Assembly (NCBI RefSeq): GCF_036345155.1
Contig: NZ_CP107772.1
Location: forward strand, 1,860,001-1,924,000
Reading direction: 5' to 3'
DNA length: 64,000 bases
DNA from: Streptomyces sp. NBC_00582
GTDB taxonomy: Bacteria; Actinomycetota; Actinomycetes; Streptomycetales; Streptomycetaceae
In this document: in pieces, positions 10,401 through 17,627 of the stretch
Layout of the letters: each line of letters starts with the position of its first letter
How positions within the stretch are numbered: the first letter of the stretch is position 1
Program-made: the position numbers and the translations under genes
The notes under the pieces: model-generated
Told to the model about the DNA's origin: nothing
Databases searched by the model: none
What the model saw: only the letters and a program-made list of their open reading frames with translations

Positions 10401-12023
10401 CTGCTGAGCGAGCCCGCGCCCCGGGCTCCGTCACACCCGGCCCCCCGCCGCACCACCGTCCATGTCTCCCCCGACACCATGCCCCACCTCCTCGACCACT
10501 GCTTCTTCCCGCAGCGCCCCGGCTGGCCGGACGTGGCCGACCGGTGGCCGGTGGTGCCGGCGACGACGATCGTGCGGCACCTCATGGACGCGGCGGCCGA
10601 GGCCGCCCCCGGCACCCTCCCCGTGGCCGTGCACGGCGCACGGTTCGAGGAGTGGCTCACCGCCACCCCGCCGGTCGACGTACCGGTGACCGCGACCCCG
10701 CGGGGCCCGGACCGCGTGGCGGTGTCCTTCGGCCCCCGCGCCCGCGCCACGGTAGAGCTGGCCGCCCGCTACCCGTCCCCGCCCCCGGCCCCCTGGCCCG
10801 TCGGCAGCGCCTCCGAACGCGTTCCGGAACACACCGCCGCCCAGCTCTACGACGAGCGCTGGATGTTCCACGGCCCCGCGTTCCAGGGCGTCAGCGAGCT
10901 CACCGCGATCGGCGAGCGCCATGTCCGCGGGATCATCACCACTCCGCCCGCGCCCGGCGCGCTGCTGGACAACGTCGGCCAGATCCTCGGCTACTGGATC
11001 ATGGCGACGCGGACCGAGCGGACCGTGGTGTTCCCGGTCGGCATGCGGGAGATGCGGTTCCACGGACCGGATCCGGCGCCCGGCACAGAGGTGGGGTGTC
11101 TGGTCCGGATCACCTCGCTCACCGAGACCGTCCTGGAGGCGGACGTCCAGCTCACCGTCGACGGCACGGTGTGGGCCGAGCTGTACGGCTGGCAGGACCG
11201 CCGGTTCGACAACGACCCGAAGACGCGTCCCGTCGAGCGCTTCCCGGAGCGCAACACCCTGTCCGAGGTACGGCCGGGTGGCTGGACGCTGCTGCACGAG
11301 CGGTGGCCGGACCTCGCCTCGCGTGAGCTGATCATGCGCAACTCCCTCGGGGGGCAGGAGCGTGCTGAGTACGCCGCCCACGCCCCGCGCGGGCGCCGCC
11401 AATGGCTGCTCGGCCGGATCGCCGTCAAGGACGCCGTACGGCAATGGCTGTGGGACCACGGCGAAGGACCGGTCTTCCCCGCCGAACTCCGGGTGCACAA
11501 CGACCCGTCGGGCCGCCCCCGCGTCACGGGCGTCCACGGGCGCACCCTGCCCCCGCTGGACGTCTCCCTGGCCCACTGCGCGGAGGCCGGTGTGGCGATC
11601 GTCCGGCCGCACGGCCCGGGACCGGGCCCCGGCATCGACGTGGAAGAGGTCACCGACCGCACCCCGCAGACCCTCGACGCCGCACTGGGCCAGGATGAAC
11701 TCAGGCTGCTGAGAAGCCTGGCGTCGGCCACCGGGGACTCCGAGGCGCTGTGGTTCACCCGCTTCTGGGCGGCGAAGGAGGCCGTCGCGAAGGCGGAGGG
11801 CACCGGATTCGGCGGTCGGCCCCGGGACTTCACCGTGCTGGACGCCACCCCCGGCGGCGACCGGCTGACCGTATCCGGCCGGCGGGAGCGCCCCTACGCC
11901 GTGCACTGCGCGCCGGCCGCCAACCCGCCCACCCTGCCCGCCCGGCGCTATGTCGTCGCCTGGACCACGGGCCCCGCCCCGGCGCCCACGGCACCGAACC
12001 GACCGAAGGAGTACGACCGATGA
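7500..12023 (+). CDS. PUFA-synthase-like PKS, KS-AT-DH-PPTase
   Basis: A 1507-residue synthase, the likely partner of the preceding one. The ketosynthase has Cys226 in DAACASSL plus both catalytic histidines (LEAHGTA, SMIGHTM), so it should condense and is not a Cys-less chain-length factor. A shorter acyltransferase-like domain has Ser662 in GHSVGE. A hotdog dehydratase-like domain covers about 985-1250 (LLDHCFF, FHGPAFQG). The C terminus is a built-in 4'-phosphopantetheinyl transferase with GIDVEE near 1378 and FWAAKEAVAKAEGTG near 1420. The GTG start lies 3 bases after the upstream stop, pointing to coupled translation. The embedded PPTase would activate the ACP of the first synthase and the free ACP that follows. 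Which acyltransferase loads the starter cannot be read from sequence. Confidence 0.88.
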   Translation: MTSSSPTAGATESTGRQVPVAIVGMSVLLPGAAGLDAYWRNLRDGVDAVGEVPQGRWDAEYYRPGSAAEPALADRVYARRGGFVDGLAEVEVTRFGIMPNSVAGTEPDQLIALHVASAALDDAGGADRLPDRGRVGVVLGRGGYLTPGLVRLDQRVRTAGQLVRTLGELLPDLSDAQLARVREAFTERLGPDSPESAIGLVPNFAASRVANRLDLRGPAYTVDAACASSLVAVDQAVGELASGRCDMMLAGGVHHCHDITLWSVFSQLRALSPSQRIRPFHREADGILIGEGTGVVVLKRLADAERDGDRIYAVIRGTGVASDGRAAGLVNPDPGGQAQAVRQAWRAAGLDPAAPGSLGLLEAHGTATPAGDSAELTTLAEVFGPGGEDRDAVLGSVKSMIGHTMPAAGVAGLVKAALAVHHATLLPTLHCDDPHPALARTRFRTLEKAAEWETGPGQPPRRAAVNAFGFGGINAHVVLEEAPGARAVARGAHTGGPAVTEVTEPEEVLLLAAASPAHLAALLDADDAAVRAAGLDAARPHPGAGPARLGIVDPTAKRLALARRAVGKGRAWHGRSDVWFRPAPLLGAGHGKLAFLFPGLEGDFTPRVDDVAAHFGLPVPELPRAETGDIGRHGLGVVAVGRLLDTALRRTGIVPDAVAGHSVGEWTAMAAGGLYAGDEVDAFMAGFDPDGVTVPGLAFGAIGASADRVLEALREEGRERAGLVLSHDNAPGQSMVCGPQPAVEDLVRAFRSRGVLSQVLPFRSGFHTPMLEPHLGPIREAAERFRLQAPHTPVWSGTTAAPFPEGEADIRELFVRHLLEPVRFRQLAQALYASGHRVFVQAGPGQLGSLVGDTLGAHDHLVVAANSPHRTGLAQLRRVATAVWTAGADVAPSLTRSRRTETSRPPVRLDLGGALVSLAPERLAELRADLRPRAGSGPSPLDAIARRSPLAAELSALMRETADTAAALLSEPAPRAPSHPAPRRTTVHVSPDTMPHLLDHCFFPQRPGWPDVADRWPVVPATTIVRHLMDAAAEAAPGTLPVAVHGARFEEWLTATPPVDVPVTATPRGPDRVAVSFGPRARATVELAARYPSPPPAPWPVGSASERVPEHTAAQLYDERWMFHGPAFQGVSELTAIGERHVRGIITTPPAPGALLDNVGQILGYWIMATRTERTVVFPVGMREMRFHGPDPAPGTEVGCLVRITSLTETVLEADVQLTVDGTVWAELYGWQDRRFDNDPKTRPVERFPERNTLSEVRPGGWTLLHERWPDLASRELIMRNSLGGQERAEYAAHAPRGRRQWLLGRIAVKDAVRQWLWDHGEGPVFPAELRVHNDPSGRPRVTGVHGRTLPPLDVSLAHCAEAGVAIVRPHGPGPGPGIDVEEVTDRTPQTLDAALGQDELRLLRSLASATGDSEALWFTRFWAAKEAVAKAEGTGFGGRPRDFTVLDATPGGDRLTVSGRRERPYAVHCAPAANPPTLPARRYVVAWTTGPAPAPTAPNRPKEYDR

Positions 12024-12328
12024 CCCCCGTCACCGCGGACGAGGAGAGCGTCCTCGCCGACCTCACCGGGATGCTCGCGCGGCTCCTGGAGGACGAGTAC
12101 GGCCTCGACGACGTCGAGATCGGCATGCAGACCACGTTCAACCGCGACCTGGAGCTGGAGAGCATCGACCTGGTGACGCTGGCGGGACTGCTCCAGGAGC
12201 GGTACGGCGAGCGGGTCAACTTCGCCGAGTTCCTGGCCGGGATGGAGTTCGACGAGATCATCGAGCTGACCGTCGGGCGGCTCGTCGAGTACGTGGTGAC
12301 CAGTCTGAAGGCGGCGGGGGCGAGCTGA
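12020..12328 (+). CDS. Free acyl carrier protein
   Basis: A 102-residue acidic protein with the carrier pattern FNRDLELESIDLVTL; Ser48 is the expected phosphopantetheine site. Its ATG overlaps the stop of the second synthase (ATGA), so it belongs to the same transcript. A discrete ACP beside a megasynthase that has its own ACP suggests a loading, storage or hand-off role, for example presenting the finished chain to the hydrolase, glycosyltransferase or methyltransferase that follow. The family call is firm; the role is inferred. Confidence 0.88.
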   Translation: MTPVTADEESVLADLTGMLARLLEDEYGLDDVEIGMQTTFNRDLELESIDLVTLAGLLQERYGERVNFAEFLAGMEFDEIIELTVGRLVEYVVTSLKAAGAS

Positions 12329-12331
12329 GCC

Positions 12332-13138
12332 ATGGCGATGGTCGACACCGGCGCCGTCCGGTTGCACGTCCAGCGGCTCGGCCCCGGCGGGGGCCGCCCG
12401 GCCACCGCCACCGTCGTCCTGGTGCACGGTCTGCTCACCGACAGCCTGGCCAGCCACTACTTCACCGTGGCCCCCGCGTTCGCGGCCGCCGGCCTCGACG
12501 TCGTCATGTACGACCTGCGCGGGCACGGCCGCAGTGAACGCCCCGCCGAGGGCTACACCCTGGACCACAACATCGACGACCTGGAGGCGCTGCTCGACCG
12601 GCTGGGGGTGACCGGGCCGGTGCATCTGGTCGGCAACTCCTACGGCGGCACGATCGCGTTCGGCTACGCGGCCCGGCATCCGGAGCGGGCGGGCAGTGTC
12701 TGTCTCATCGAGTCCGAACCGGCCACCCACGCCTGGGCGCGGAAGCTGGAGCGCATCCTGGGCTGGGTCGTGGAACGGCTCGCGCACCACGAGCCGGAGG
12801 CCCTCGCCTGGGTCACGGCCCACCGGGGGCAGCACACGGCCCGGCTGGCCAAGGGCGCGGCCCGGCTCGTCCGGGAGACCACCCTCAGCCGGGACATCCC
12901 GGCCAGCCGGGTGCTCGCGGAGGAGCGGATCGCGGCGGTGCGCTGCCCGGTGCTGGCGCTCTACGGGGGCGACTCCGACCTGGCCGAGCAGGCGGACTGG
13001 CTCCGAGGGGTGCTGCCGGACTGCCGGACCGTGATCGTGCCGGGTCATGAGCACTCGCTCCTGGTGGAGGCGTCGGGGACGGTGGGCGGGCATGTGCTGT
13101 CGCTGGTGGAGGAGACCCTCGCGGCGGCGGCGCGGTGA
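12332..13138 (+). CDS. Alpha/beta hydrolase, possible product-release enzyme
   Basis: A 268-residue single-domain alpha/beta hydrolase. It has an HG oxyanion loop (VLVHGLL), a DLRGHGRS turn, nucleophile Ser103 in GNSYGG, and a late VPGHEHS stretch supplying the histidine. No signal peptide or membrane segment is visible, so it acts in the cytoplasm. It starts 3 bases after the ACP stop. Neither synthase ends in a thioesterase domain, so this enzyme is the best candidate for releasing the acyl chain. A tailoring esterase or an unrelated hydrolase is also possible. Confidence 0.75.
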   Translation: MAMVDTGAVRLHVQRLGPGGGRPATATVVLVHGLLTDSLASHYFTVAPAFAAAGLDVVMYDLRGHGRSERPAEGYTLDHNIDDLEALLDRLGVTGPVHLVGNSYGGTIAFGYAARHPERAGSVCLIESEPATHAWARKLERILGWVVERLAHHEPEALAWVTAHRGQHTARLAKGAARLVRETTLSRDIPASRVLAEERIAAVRCPVLALYGGDSDLAEQADWLRGVLPDCRTVIVPGHEHSLLVEASGTVGGHVLSLVEETLAAAAR

Positions 13139-14295
13139 GCCGTTTCCTGTTCGTCGTGCCGCCGCTGGTCGGGCATGTCAATCCGACCGTGGGCGTCGCC
13201 GCCGAGCTGGTCGCGCGGGGGCAACGGGTGGCGTGGGTGTGTCCCGATCCGGAGCTGGTGGAGCGGCTCGCGGGGGCCGGGGCGCCGGTGTTCGGGTGCG
13301 GCGGTGCCGTCCGGGGTGAGCGGCCCGCCGAGCTGCGGGGCCCCGAGGCGCTGAGGTTCCTGTGGGAGTGGTATCTCCTGCCGCTCGCCGAGGCGATGGC
13401 GCCGGGTGTGCGGGCGGCCGCGGAGGAGTTCCGGCCGGATGTCGTGGTCGCCGACCAGCAGGCCTTCGCGGGGGCGTTCACCGCCGAGCGGCTGGGGCTG
13501 CCGTGGGCGACCTCGGCGACGACCTCGGCCGAGTTCACCGATCCGCTGGCCGGGCTGCCCAAGGTACGGGAGTGGGTCGACGAGCGGCTGGCCGGGCTGC
13601 GCGCCTCGCTCGGGGATCCCTCGCGGACGGCCGACCCGCGCTTCTCCCCGTATCTCGTTCTGGCCTTCAGCGCCGCGGAGTTGGCGGGAGCGGCCGAGGG
13701 AGTCCGCTGGGTCGGTCCCTCGATCACCGCCCGCCCCGAGGCGCCCGGCTTCCCCTGGGAGTGGCTCGACCCCGGCCGGGCCACCGTCCTGGTGAGTCTC
13801 GGCACCGCCAACACCGATGCGGGCGGGCGTTTCCTCGACGTGTGCCGCACGGCGCTGTGGGAACGGGCCGACCGGGTGCAGGCGTTGATCGTCGACCCGG
13901 GCGGGACGCTCGGCGCGTCCGGTGCCGACAAGGACGTGCTGGTCGTGCCGTCGGTGCCGCAACTCGCCCTGCTGGAGCGGGGGGTGGACGCGGTGGTGTG
14001 TCACGCCGGGCACAACACCGTGTGCGAGGCGCTGTGGCACGGCGTTCCGCTGGTCGTCGCCCCGATCCGGGACGACCAGCCCGTGGTGGCCGGACAGGTC
14101 GTCGAGGCGGGGGCCGGGGTGCGGGTGCGCTTCGGCCGGGTCGCGGCGCCGGGGCTGGGCGCCGCCCTGGACGCCGTCCTGCACGAGCCCGGGTACCGGG
14201 CGGCCGCCGAGCGGATCGGCGCGGCGCTGCGTGCCGCGGGCGGCGCACCGGCCGCCGCGGACCATCTTCAGGAGCTGGCGAGGGAGTCCGGATGA
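13135..14295 (+). CDS. GT1-family glycosyltransferase
   Basis: A 386-residue GT-B enzyme of the macrolide/UDP-glycosyltransferase type. The N terminus FLFVVPPLVGHVNP is the usual acceptor-domain start, and the C-terminal half has the donor-site block CHAGHNTVCEALWHGVPLVV followed by DDQPVVAGQV. It would transfer a sugar from an NDP-sugar to a small lipophilic acceptor, here presumably the chain made by the PKS. The GTG start overlaps the upstream stop (GTGA), placing it in the operon. The sugar donor is not predictable, and no deoxysugar genes are seen nearby. Confidence 0.85.
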   Translation: MSRFLFVVPPLVGHVNPTVGVAAELVARGQRVAWVCPDPELVERLAGAGAPVFGCGGAVRGERPAELRGPEALRFLWEWYLLPLAEAMAPGVRAAAEEFRPDVVVADQQAFAGAFTAERLGLPWATSATTSAEFTDPLAGLPKVREWVDERLAGLRASLGDPSRTADPRFSPYLVLAFSAAELAGAAEGVRWVGPSITARPEAPGFPWEWLDPGRATVLVSLGTANTDAGGRFLDVCRTALWERADRVQALIVDPGGTLGASGADKDVLVVPSVPQLALLERGVDAVVCHAGHNTVCEALWHGVPLVVAPIRDDQPVVAGQVVEAGAGVRVRFGRVAAPGLGAALDAVLHEPGYRAAAERIGAALRAAGGAPAAADHLQELARESG

Positions 14296-15359
14296 CCGAC
14301 GAGACCCGGCCGGGCGAGCGGATCGCCGCGCTGCGCCCCGCCTACCAGGCCGACCTCGCCGCCGGTGTGGAGCGGTTCCTGGAACCCCGGCGCACGAGCT
14401 GCCCGTGGTGCGGCTCCGGGGACCTCACCACCCGGCTGCGCACCACCGATCTGCTCCAGCACAAGCCGGGCCGGTTCGTCCTGGACCGCTGCGAGGGCTG
14501 CGGGCATGTCTTCCAGAACCCGCGGCTGAGCCCGGAGGGGCTGGAGTTCTACTACCGGGACTTCTACGACGGCCTGGGCGAGAAGAAGCTCGGGGAGACG
14601 TTCGGGGCGCGGACGAAGGCGTACCGCGACCGGGCCGAGGCGATGCTGCCGTACGACGAGGCGCCGAAGGCCTGGCTCGACGTGGGGACCGGGCACGGGC
14701 ACTTCTGCGCGGCGGCGCGGGCGGTGCTGCCGGACACGGTGTTCGACGGGCTGGACTTCACCGACGGTGTCGAACTCGCGGAGCGGGAGGGCCGGGTGGC
14801 GCGCGGCCACCGCGGCAGCTTCCCCGACCTCGCGCCCGAACTCGCCGCCCGCTACGACGTGGTCAGCATGTTCCACTACCTGGAGCACAGCGCCGACCCC
14901 GACCGCGAACTGCGGGCCGCGCGGGAGGCGGTGCGGCCGGGCGGGCATCTGCTGATCGAGGTCCCCGACCCCGAGAGCCGCTACGCCCGGCTGCTCGGCC
15001 GCTGGTGGCTGCCCTGGCTCCAGCCGCAGCATCTGCACTTCGTACCGGTGGCCAATCTGCGCAACCGGCTCACCGAACTGGGCTTCTCGGTGGTCGCGGA
15101 GCAGCACGCCGAGCCGCACGACCCGGTCGATCTGCTGGCCGCCGTATGGCTGGCGCTGGACCACGCGGCACCGCGCGAGGACGCGCCGTGGCTGCCAGAA
15201 CCGCCGGGCGCGCTGCGCCGCGCGCTGCGGGCGGCCCTGCTGATCGCGGGTGTTCCCGCGCTGATCGCGGGCACGCTCCTCGACCGGTTCGCCGTCCGGC
15301 CGCTGGCGCACCGGCTGGGTGTGTCCAACGCGTACAGGATCGTGGCCAGACGCGACTGA
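14292..15359 (+). CDS. Class I SAM-dependent methyltransferase with zinc-ribbon N terminus
   Basis: A 355-residue protein. Residues about 35-75 contain two Cys pairs (CPWCGSGD and CEGCGHVF) forming a small zinc-binding module often seen ahead of methyltransferase domains acting on sugars or lipids. The Rossmann core follows with motif I LDVGTGHGHF and the post-motif FHYLEH. The hydrophobic stretch near the C terminus (LLIAGVPALIAGTLLD) could form a membrane anchor, consistent with a lipid substrate. ATGA overlap with the glycosyltransferase makes it the last gene of the coupled block. It may methylate the sugar or the acyl chain. Confidence 0.8.
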   Translation: MTDETRPGERIAALRPAYQADLAAGVERFLEPRRTSCPWCGSGDLTTRLRTTDLLQHKPGRFVLDRCEGCGHVFQNPRLSPEGLEFYYRDFYDGLGEKKLGETFGARTKAYRDRAEAMLPYDEAPKAWLDVGTGHGHFCAAARAVLPDTVFDGLDFTDGVELAEREGRVARGHRGSFPDLAPELAARYDVVSMFHYLEHSADPDRELRAAREAVRPGGHLLIEVPDPESRYARLLGRWWLPWLQPQHLHFVPVANLRNRLTELGFSVVAEQHAEPHDPVDLLAAVWLALDHAAPREDAPWLPEPPGALRRALRAALLIAGVPALIAGTLLDRFAVRPLAHRLGVSNAYRIVARRD

Positions 15360-15455
15360 CGGCTGGGCAGACGGGTTCCGCCGTGCTAGCTTCAGGCCCA
15401 CCGAACCATCAGGAATCCTGGCGATCCACGGTGTGGCCCGACGAACGGAACCCGT

Positions 15456-16400
15456 ATGTCCTTCCTGGCCAGACCCGCGGTGGCGACCCGTGCCGCGAAG
15501 ACCATGCAGGGCCTCACCAGGCTGGCGAGCCGCCGGTCCGGCGGCCCCGGTTCCATGGCCGCCTGGCGGGCCCGGTTCCCCGAGTACCCGAGGGACGCGA
15601 GGGAAACGACCGTGCCGACGTCGGTGGCCCCGGCGCCGGTCACGGTGTACCTGCCGCCGGGCGGGACCGCCACCCGGCCGCCCGTCCACGTCAACTTCCA
15701 CGGCGGCGGCTATGTCGTGTCGATGCCGGCGATCGACGACGCGCTGTGCCGGTTCCTCGCCGTGGAGGCGGGCGTGGTCGTGGTCAACGTGCAGTACGTG
15801 GTCGCGCCGCAGTATCCGTTCCCGGCACCGCCCACCCAGGCGTACGACGTCGTGCGCTGGGCGGCCGGACACGGTACGGAGCACGGCTGGGACGGCGCGC
15901 GGCTCACCGTGGGCGGCCAGAGCGCGGGCGGCGGGCTCGCGGCGGCCGTGGCCCGCCAGGCGCTGGAGCGGGGCGGACCGGCGATCGCGCTGCAGGTGCT
16001 GCACTATCCGCCGCTGGACCTCGCCACCGCCGCCCGGGACAAGAGGGCAGCCGTCGCCAGACCACTGCTGCGGCCCTGGATGGCGGACGTCTTCGACACG
16101 TCGTACGTGCCCGACCGGCGCGAGCGCGCCGACCGGCTCGTCTCCCCGGCGCACCCCTCGGACACCACCGATCTCCGCGGGATCGCGCCGGCCGTGGTGA
16201 TCACGGCCGAGCACGACCTGCTGCGCGCCGAGGCGGTCCGCTACGCCGAGCGGCTGCGCGCGGCGGGTGCCCTCGCCGAGCACCACGAGGTCGCCGGCGC
16301 CGACCACGGCTACGACACCACCGACGACGAGAAGGCGCGCCACAGCTACTCCCTGATGGCCCGTCCCCTCCGACGGGCCACCGCGCCCGACGCCTCCTGA
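15456..16400 (+). CDS. HSL/GDXG-family esterase (alpha/beta hydrolase)
   Basis: A 314-residue hormone-sensitive-lipase-type hydrolase. The oxyanion motif HGGGY starts at His82, the nucleophile is Ser156 in GGQSAGGG, the acid is in TAEHDLLR and the histidine in GADHGYD. A 96-base gap with its own promoter space separates it from the methyltransferase, so it may be transcribed separately. It is followed at once by a strong terminator, marking the right end of this block. It may deacylate the cluster product or an unrelated ester; location is likely cytoplasmic. Confidence 0.82.
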   Translation: MSFLARPAVATRAAKTMQGLTRLASRRSGGPGSMAAWRARFPEYPRDARETTVPTSVAPAPVTVYLPPGGTATRPPVHVNFHGGGYVVSMPAIDDALCRFLAVEAGVVVVNVQYVVAPQYPFPAPPTQAYDVVRWAAGHGTEHGWDGARLTVGGQSAGGGLAAAVARQALERGGPAIALQVLHYPPLDLATAARDKRAAVARPLLRPWMADVFDTSYVPDRRERADRLVSPAHPSDTTDLRGIAPAVVITAEHDLLRAEAVRYAERLRAAGALAEHHEVAGADHGYDTTDDEKARHSYSLMARPLRRATAPDAS

Positions 16401-16419
16401 GGGGCGCGGGCGCCGCGGT

Positions 16420-16463
16420 CCCGCCGGAAGCCGCTGTCCCCCTATTCGGCGGCTTCCGGCGGG
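16420..16463 (+). terminator. Strong hairpin terminator after the PKS block
   Basis: CCCGCCGGAAGCCGC (16420-16434) pairs perfectly with GCGGCTTCCGGCGGG (16449-16463), a 15-bp stem with a 14-base loop, 20 bases after the esterase stop. There is no U tract, as is common in streptomycetes. It would insulate the block from the opposing genes. Confidence 0.75.
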
Positions 16464-16702
16464 ACGACCCCCGGCTTCCCGGCCGGGGACGACCGGGTCG
16501 TAGGGGAAGGCGCCCTCGCGGATCCTGAGCACCACCGGGCGTTCCCTGGCCGAGTCCGCCCTGGACGTGGAAATACGGGTCGCGGGCCGAGCTCCGCAGG
16601 TGCCGCTCGACGATCCGGCTGTGGGCGATCGTCTCGGCGGCGGCGATCCCGCCCGCGCTGTCGTCTCGGCGGAGGACCGGATGGGTTCCGACGGCCGAGC
16701 GC
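16464..16702 (-). pseudogene. Possible frameshifted gene remnant
   Basis: On the minus strand one frame (about 16690-16570) reads coherently with strong G/C third positions, including AAAETIAHSRIVERHLRSSA and RDPYFHVQ. At about 16568 the coding signal moves by one base to a frame reading ERPVVLRIREGAFPYDPVV. Removing one G from the CAGGGCGG run would join them. There is no start codon with a ribosome site and no clear stop. I do not recognise the family. It may be a decayed gene end or chance; the stretch holds nothing else I can name. Confidence 0.3.
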
Positions 16703-17491
16703 TCAGCGCACCCCCGCCTTCACCGCCTCCACGATCACCTCGGCGACCGCCGCGGGCTGTTCGACCAGGACCGCGTGTCCCGCGTCGGGGACGGTCACCA
16801 ACCGGACGTGCGGGCAGACCTCCAGGCCGGCCCGTTCCTCGTCCGTCAGGCCGATCTCGTCGTGGTCGCCGCGTACCACCCAGGCCGGGACCCCGGCCCC
16901 GCACAGTCTCGGCACCAGGGTCGGATACCGGCCGAGGTAGTCGTAGTAGTCCCGCAGGATCCGGCGGCAGGCCGCCGGGTCGTTGTCCGCCATCACCGCG
17001 GTGAGCGCCTCCGCGCGCCGCGGCGGCAGTTCGCGTTTCATCGCCCGGGGCAGCAGCCCCAGCATGCCGGCCCAGACCATCGCGCCGAGCCCCGGCACCC
17101 GGCCCACGGCGTTCAGCACCGCCAGGGACTTCGCCTCGTCCCCGCGCGAGAAGCTCGGTGACAGCAGGACGAGCGGGCCGCGGAACAGGCCGAGGGCCGC
17201 CATCTCGATCGCCACGTTGGCGCCCAGGCTGTGTCCCACGACGGTCTCGCAGCCCGTCTCGGCGGCGAAGTCCGCCATCAGCCGGGCGTAGTGCTCCATG
17301 GACACGTCCTCGGGCGGCTCGGTGCGGCCGAAGCCCGGCAGGGTCACCGCGACCGTGCCGAGGCCGGCCACCGCGGGCTCGGCCATGACGTCCGCGCAGA
17401 ACTCGGTCGTGCACAGTCCGCCCGGGATCATCAGCACCCGGTGCGCGGCGTCCGCCGGTCCCCCGCGGCGGACCTCCCAACGCTCACCCAT
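16703..17491 (-). CDS. Alpha/beta hydrolase
   Basis: A 262-residue hydrolase with the oxyanion region VLMIPGGLCT, a LPGFGRTEPP turn, the nucleophile elbow VVGHSLGANVA, the acid in VVRGDHDEIG and the histidine in VPDAGHAVLVEQP. No export signal. ATG 17491 is the first good start, although the ribosome site ahead of it is weak. It lies downstream of the MFS gene on the same strand but behind a hairpin, so it may be transcribed alone. The substrate is unknown; a meta-cleavage-product hydrolase role in the neighbouring aromatic pathway is possible but not supported by any specific motif. Confidence 0.75.
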   Translation of the reverse strand: MGERWEVRRGGPADAAHRVLMIPGGLCTTEFCADVMAEPAVAGLGTVAVTLPGFGRTEPPEDVSMEHYARLMADFAAETGCETVVGHSLGANVAIEMAALGLFRGPLVLLSPSFSRGDEAKSLAVLNAVGRVPGLGAMVWAGMLGLLPRAMKRELPPRRAEALTAVMADNDPAACRRILRDYYDYLGRYPTLVPRLCGAGVPAWVVRGDHDEIGLTDEERAGLEVCPHVRLVTVPDAGHAVLVEQPAAVAEVIVEAVKAGVR

Positions 17492-17529
17492 ACAACGAGC
17501 GTGACCCCGTACGCCGTGCTCCGCACCCC

Positions 17530-17569
17530 GAACGCCGGCCACCGCACACGAGGTACGGGGCCGGCGTTC
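17530..17569 (-). terminator. Hairpin downstream of the MFS gene
   Basis: GAACGCCGGCC (17530-17540) and GGCCGGCGTTC (17559-17569) form a perfect 11-bp stem with an 18-base loop, 59 bases past the transporter stop on the minus strand. There is no U tract. It probably ends the transporter transcript. Confidence 0.5.
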
Positions 17570-17627
17570 CGGTGTCCTCCGGGTGTCTGCGCGTCGGGTG
17601 CGTGGGGTTGTTCGCGCCCCTGGAAAG

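Noticed and set aside
14268..17480. 1070-residue minus-strand frame across several genes
   Set aside because: Antisense to the methyltransferase, esterase and glycosyltransferase genes with clear motifs; part of it out of frame with the true hydrolase.
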